Of a stretch of 6,026 nucleotides of DNA, positions 5,921-6,026 are shown piece by piece (the stretch's first letter is position 1; each line of letters starts with the position of its first letter). The notes under the pieces were generated by a model. The model was not told where the DNA came from. It ran no database searches and saw nothing but the letters and a program-made list of their open reading frames with translations. The stretch comes from Methanobrevibacter ruminantium (GTDB taxonomy: Archaea; Methanobacteriota; Methanobacteria; Methanobacteriales; Methanobacteriaceae). The position numbers were made by a program, and so were the translations under genes. The stretch is taken from assembly GCF_016294135.1 (NCBI RefSeq), contig NZ_JAEDCO010000060.1, positions 1 to 6,026 on the forward strand. Direction: 5' to 3'.

Positions 5921-5940
5921 TATTATTATATAATATATTA
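5921..5940 (-). promoter_or_regulatory. candidate TATA box for the transporter gene
   Basis: The minus strand has an A/T-only stretch containing AATATATTATATA, about 75-90 bases before the ATG at 5847. It would place the transcription start near 5905 and give a leader of roughly 55-60 bases. The background is so AT-rich that the match is weak evidence on its own. Confidence 0.35.
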
Positions 5941-6005
5941 AAGTTTTAATTATTTAAAAAATTTGCTTATTTTGGAAAAATTATTGGAAAAAGAGAAATG
6001 AAAAA

Positions 6006-6026
6006 ATAGAAAATAGAAAATAGAAA
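6006..6026. repeat. short tandem repeat ATAGAAA, three copies at the window edge
   Basis: Three exact 7-base units (6006-6012, 6013-6019, 6020-6026) run to the end of the window, so the true copy number is unknown. On the minus strand they read as T-rich units and may belong to a terminator region. Confidence 0.7.

Larger units (their letters stand above)
5848..6026. other. AT-rich non-coding region upstream of the transporter
   Basis: No credible gene is seen in this 179-base stretch. It holds the transporter's ribosome binding site, a candidate promoter near 5921-5940, and A-rich sequence at 5973-6026 that reads as T-runs on the minus strand. Because the other minus-strand genes here are followed by such T-runs, the right end may be the terminator of another minus-strand gene beyond the window. 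This is inference. Confidence 0.5.

Overview
The window looks like ordinary chromosomal DNA of a low-GC methanogenic archaeon, most likely Methanobrevibacter or a close relative in the Methanobacteriales. This is inferred from several things together. Composition is very AT-rich. Three of the four complete genes have a GTGAT-type Shine-Dalgarno, and the fourth has AAGGTG. Oligo-T runs follow the genes where stem-loop terminators would be expected in bacteria. The protein types also fit: a DUF2953-like membrane protein, a small Asn-rich secreted protein, and an NSS/SNF transporter. No rRNA, tRNA, CRISPR array, insertion sequence or phage gene is visible.

Layout. Positions 1-732 carry two plus-strand genes in one likely transcript: the 3' end of a DUF2953-like membrane protein (1-348), then an unrecognised 119-residue soluble protein (373-732). 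They converge on a minus-strand series. Read in the direction of transcription this is an 811-residue sodium-dependent (NSS/SNF-type) transporter (5847-3412), a 176-residue membrane-anchored secreted protein (3178-2648), and a 604-residue thiamine-diphosphate enzyme of the acetohydroxyacid synthase family (2582-768). Oligo-T tracts on the minus strand follow each minus-strand gene. TATA-like boxes can be proposed upstream of the transporter and the secreted protein, so these are probably separate units rather than one tight operon. The right edge (5848-6026) is non-coding and AT-rich.

How the genes relate. There is no clear shared pathway. The transporter probably imports an amino acid or similar small solute. 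The ThDP enzyme resembles the catalytic subunit of branched-chain amino acid synthesis but has no regulatory-subunit gene beside it and departs from the canonical enzyme in places.

What is unusual. I found no convincing new multigene system. The points worth a second look are: the transporter's ~325-residue charged cytoplasmic tail with a duplicated module; the apparent loss of sodium-site-1 ligands in its core; an acidic ~60-residue insertion and short C-terminus in the AHAS-like enzyme; and an 11-bp tandem repeat with helically phased A-tracts just upstream of the secreted-protein promoter.
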